Source: Sphingobacteriales bacterium (lineage in GTDB: Bacteria; Bacteroidota; Bacteroidia; Sphingobacteriales; Sphingobacteriaceae). Taken from it: DNA of 64,000 bases. A model generated the notes under the pieces. That model was not told where the DNA came from. It did not search any database and saw nothing but the letters and a program-made list of their open reading frames with translations. This document shows, one piece after another, positions 62,012 to 64,000 of this stretch. Position numbers and translations under genes: made by a program. Location: the NCBI GenBank assembly GCA_014763615.1, contig JACXVB010000007.1, positions 52,504-116,503 on the forward strand, given 5' to 3'. Positions within the stretch are counted from its first letter, which is position 1. The number at the start of each line of letters is the position of its first letter.

Positions 62012-62953
62012 TTACGAATTGAAAGCTGTTTTAAACCTCTCAATTATCTTAGTTTCTACCATGTCTTTAGACAATAGTATCATATTTTTGATGGCCTCAG
62101 GGCTAGATATTCCATGACCGATAATTACCGGGGCATTTACTCCTAAAACCGGACTTCCGCCATATTGTTCGTAATTAAACCGATCAAAAAACTCATCTTT
62201 CAATCCCTTTTTTAAGGTTAAAACGTAGAATGATTCGGCTAGTTTTAACAGCACGTTTCCTGTAAAACCATCACAAACGATTACATCGGCTTTATCATTA
62301 AACAAATCTCTTCCTTCTATATTGCCAATAAAGTTAATGTTGCTATTTCCCTTTAAGAGGGGGTAACTTGCTTGTGTTAAAAGATTTCCTTTCTCTTCTT
62401 CCTCCCCGAGGTTCATCATTCCTACTTTGGGTGTTTCTATATTGTACACGTATTTGGCGTACAAACTTCCCATTATTGCAAATTGAACTAAATTTTCTGG
62501 TTTACAATCTGCATTAGCTCCGGCATCCACCATCATCCCGAAACCACCTTTAACTTTAGGAATAATGGCGGAAACGGCGGGTCGAGTTACCCCTTCTATA
62601 GCTTTTACACTGAATAAAGAACCAACTAACATAGCGCCTGTATTCCCTGCTGATGCAAAAGAATCTATTTTTCCTTCTTTTAGAAATTGGAAACCTAAAG
62701 AAATGCTTGAATTTGGTTTTTGAACTATGGCTTTTGTGGGGTGCTCGCCCATTCCTATCACTTCTGTAGTTTCAACGTACTCGAAGAGGTCAGGGTTAAA
62801 ATTTTGTTCCTTGAGGATAGGAACAATTTGATTTTTATTGCCAAAAAGCACTAAATGCTGTTGCTCTTTTAGGTGTTTTTGTGCTGCAATTGCTCCTAAA
62901 ACGGTAGCATTTGGAGCATAATCACCACCCATAATATCTAAGCCAATTCTCAT
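62012..62953 (-). CDS. plsX: Phosphate acyltransferase PlsX
   Basis: A 313-residue enzyme making acyl-phosphate from acyl-[38 protein letters not shown] and [17 protein letters not shown] are family motifs. Between rpmF and fabH, the classical order. Confidence 0.95.
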   Translation of the reverse strand: MRIGLDIMGGDYAPNATVLGAIAAQKHLKEQQHLVLFGNKNQIVPILKEQNFNPDLFEYVETTEVIGMGEHPTKAIVQKPNSSISLGFQFLKEGKIDSFASAGNTGAMLVGSLFSVKAIEGVTRPAVSAIIPKVKGGFGMMVDAGANADCKPENLVQFAIMGSLYAKYVYNIETPKVGMMNLGEEEEKGNLLTQASYPLLKGNSNINFIGNIEGRDLFNDKADVIVCDGFTGNVLLKLAESFYVLTLKKGLKDEFFDRFNYEQYGGSPVLGVNAPVIIGHGISSPEAIKNMILLSKDMVETKIIERFKTAFNS

Positions 62954-63021
62954 TGAAATTTATATTCTCTTATGATGAAAATAAAGCCCATAGGGCTATG
63001 CATTTTGCTTTTTAACCAATA

Positions 63022-63079
63022 AAGAACCCTTGCACAAGATATTCATTTTGATTTCTGAATGACTTGTACAAGGGCTTTT
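63022..63079 (-). terminator. Long hairpin between rpmF and plsX
   Basis: CCCTTGTACAAG pairs with CTTGTGCAAGGG (11 of 12) around an inner ATTCA/TGAAT stem. After it on the minus strand comes TTCTTTATT. Probably a partial terminator or mRNA processing site. Confidence 0.6.
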
Positions 63080-63093
63080 CATGTTTTAATTTC

Positions 63094-63285
63094 TTAAGCT
63101 ATAGAAGTATTTTCTATTAATAACTTTCCTTTGAAATAAAGATTACCATCAACATTATATGCTCTGTGAGGTAAATGAACTGCACCAGTTTCTTTATCAA
63201 CCCATAATGAGGGGGCTTCTGCTTTGTAGTGAGTTCTTCTTTTATCACGTCTAGATTTAGACATTTTACGCTTTGGATGTGCCAT
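63094..63285 (-). CDS. rpmF: 50S ribosomal protein L32
   Basis: A 63-residue protein: [20 protein letters not shown] is the L32 start. The zinc-binding Cys pairs of some L32 proteins are lacking (LPHRAYN in place), the usual zinc-free form. 13 bases after the DUF177 gene. Confidence 0.95.
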   Translation of the reverse strand: MAHPKRKMSKSRRDKRRTHYKAEAPSLWVDKETGAVHLPHRAYNVDGNLYFKGKLLIENTSIA

Positions 63286-63298
63286 ATTTTCCTATTTT

Positions 63299-63829
63299 TT
63301 AATTTTTCTTTATGTTTTTTAATGCATCCCAACGAGGATCATTACTTTCATTATTTACCTGCTCATGTGAAAATTCTGCTAATTTTAAGAGCATTTCTTG
63401 ATCACAAGAGATTAAATTTCCTGGATTCTCACATAAATTTATGTAAGGGGCCGCTAAGTTAATCATTTCATAAATAAAGCCTGAAGTATCTACTTCTATA
63501 TCATTTTTACTCAAAACCAGCACTTCTTCGCTTTCTTCTAAATCTTCACTTTCTGAAAATTTAGCGATTAATCTGTCTTTGGTATCTAACTGATAGGGAA
63601 AATCAGCTAAACATCTATCACAATTTAGTTGAATTGATCCTACAATATGAAAATCAAGTACCATTAAGGTTTCTTGTTTTTCTAAAATCAACTTAACTTT
63701 TAGTGATCCATCTTTCACCAAAGAATATTCAAACTCATCAAAGAAACGACCATCAACTTCAAAATTAAATTGATGTTGCCCTATCTTTAGCCCCGTAAAG
63801 GGAATGGAATATTGCTTTAACGATTTCAA
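63299..63829 (-). CDS. DUF177 (YceD-like) protein
   Basis: A 176-residue protein; LNCDRCLADFPYQLD and the acidic middle (SEDLEESEEVLVL) with a C-terminal CENPGNLISCD and PRWDALKNIKKN are the DUF177 pattern, always upstream of rpmF. It is thought to act in 23S rRNA accumulation or ribosome assembly. Confidence 0.85.
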   Translation of the reverse strand: MKSLKQYSIPFTGLKIGQHQFNFEVDGRFFDEFEYSLVKDGSLKVKLILEKQETLMVLDFHIVGSIQLNCDRCLADFPYQLDTKDRLIAKFSESEDLEESEEVLVLSKNDIEVDTSGFIYEMINLAAPYINLCENPGNLISCDQEMLLKLAEFSHEQVNNESNDPRWDALKNIKKN

Positions 63830-63930
63830 AGTTCGACAATTAAGCCTGCAAAATTAGGAAAATATATGGAGATGAAAAGATTTTTTTAAAACATTTCTCG
63901 GAAGGCGCATTCAAGTAATAAACGCAACTT

Positions 63931-64000
63931 TCAGATTATAAAATTAGCCATAAAAACTTGATAAGGAGTTTTAAAGTTTAATGTTTTTCTTGGTCTGTTA
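63931..64000 (-). mobile_element. IS30-like transposase, 3' end (cut by window edge)
   Basis: On the minus strand the last 23 codons read NRPRKTLNFKTPYQVFMAN and stop at TGA 63933-63931. N-RPRK-L-F-TP is the C-terminal signature of IS30-family transposases. The preceding CATTCAAGTAATAAACGCAA (63909-63928) is probably the terminal inverted repeat. The rest of the element lies outside the window. Confidence 0.8.

Overview
The window reads as a chromosome segment of an AT-rich Bacteroidota bacterium, most like Pedobacter or another Sphingobacteriaceae. The grounds are a gldJ-porU-porV gliding / type IX secretion locus, DUF1800-DUF1501 and LysM-glucosaminidase pairs, the gene order DUF177-rpmF-plsX-fabH-accB-accC, and intergenic repeats typical of the phylum. 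No rRNA, tRNA or CRISPR array was seen.

Positions 1 to about 27.6 kb are most of a Mu-like (transposable, contractile-tailed) prophage whose far end lies left of the window. Its control region is at the right: an S24-type repressor (26534-27193, +) faces a Ner-like gene (26448, -), with CACA/TGTG operators between them. Leftward runs an early operon: DDE transposase (MuA-like), MuB-like ATPase, a second ATPase, a DnaA-domain-IV-like protein, ATGA-chained micro-ORFs, Gam, DUF4406, GemA-like and HTH genes. An accessory patch at 16.2-18.1 kb looks like an integron-style cassette array, followed by a secreted TPR protein. Late genes diverge from a promoter region at about 7.0 kb. Rightward (+) are terminase, portal, MuF fused to an HExxH domain, tape measure, gpG and tail terminator. 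Leftward (-) are prohead protease/scaffold, capsid, lysis genes, sheath, tube, frameshifted tail chaperones and two tail proteins.

The 27.2-27.8 kb stretch is AT-rich, carries three tandem copies of a 12-bp C6 repeat, and should hold the phage end. A start-less + strand reading frame at 27664-27840 may be the tail of a host gene split by the insertion.

The host part has several blocks. At 27.8-35.2 kb are a degenerate FAD hydroxylase, an RsmI-type methyltransferase, a DUF6600-like protein, a secreted SMP-30-like propeller, an esterase, a kduD/exuT deletion remnant with a LacI-type operator upstream, and a LacI regulator; together they look like a decayed uronate locus. At 35.3-42.7 kb are gldJ, porU, porV and ispF. 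At 42.7-49.4 kb are an oxidoreductase, sod, tadA, csaA and gdx-like genes inside a perfect 35-bp inverted repeat, hpt, two glucosaminidase-LysM proteins and an O-methyltransferase. At 49.7-58.9 kb are DUF1800/DUF1501, an MscS channel, rplS-trmD-rimM, rsgA, dtd, a mazG-like gene and tatC. At 59.0-63.8 kb is the fatty-acid synthesis cluster. The last 70 bases are the 3' end of an IS30-like transposase.

The observations most worth testing are the attC-like cassette array inside the prophage, the MuF-metallopeptidase fusion with a small opposite-strand gene at its 3' end, and the fully readable -1 frameshift signal in the tail chaperone genes.
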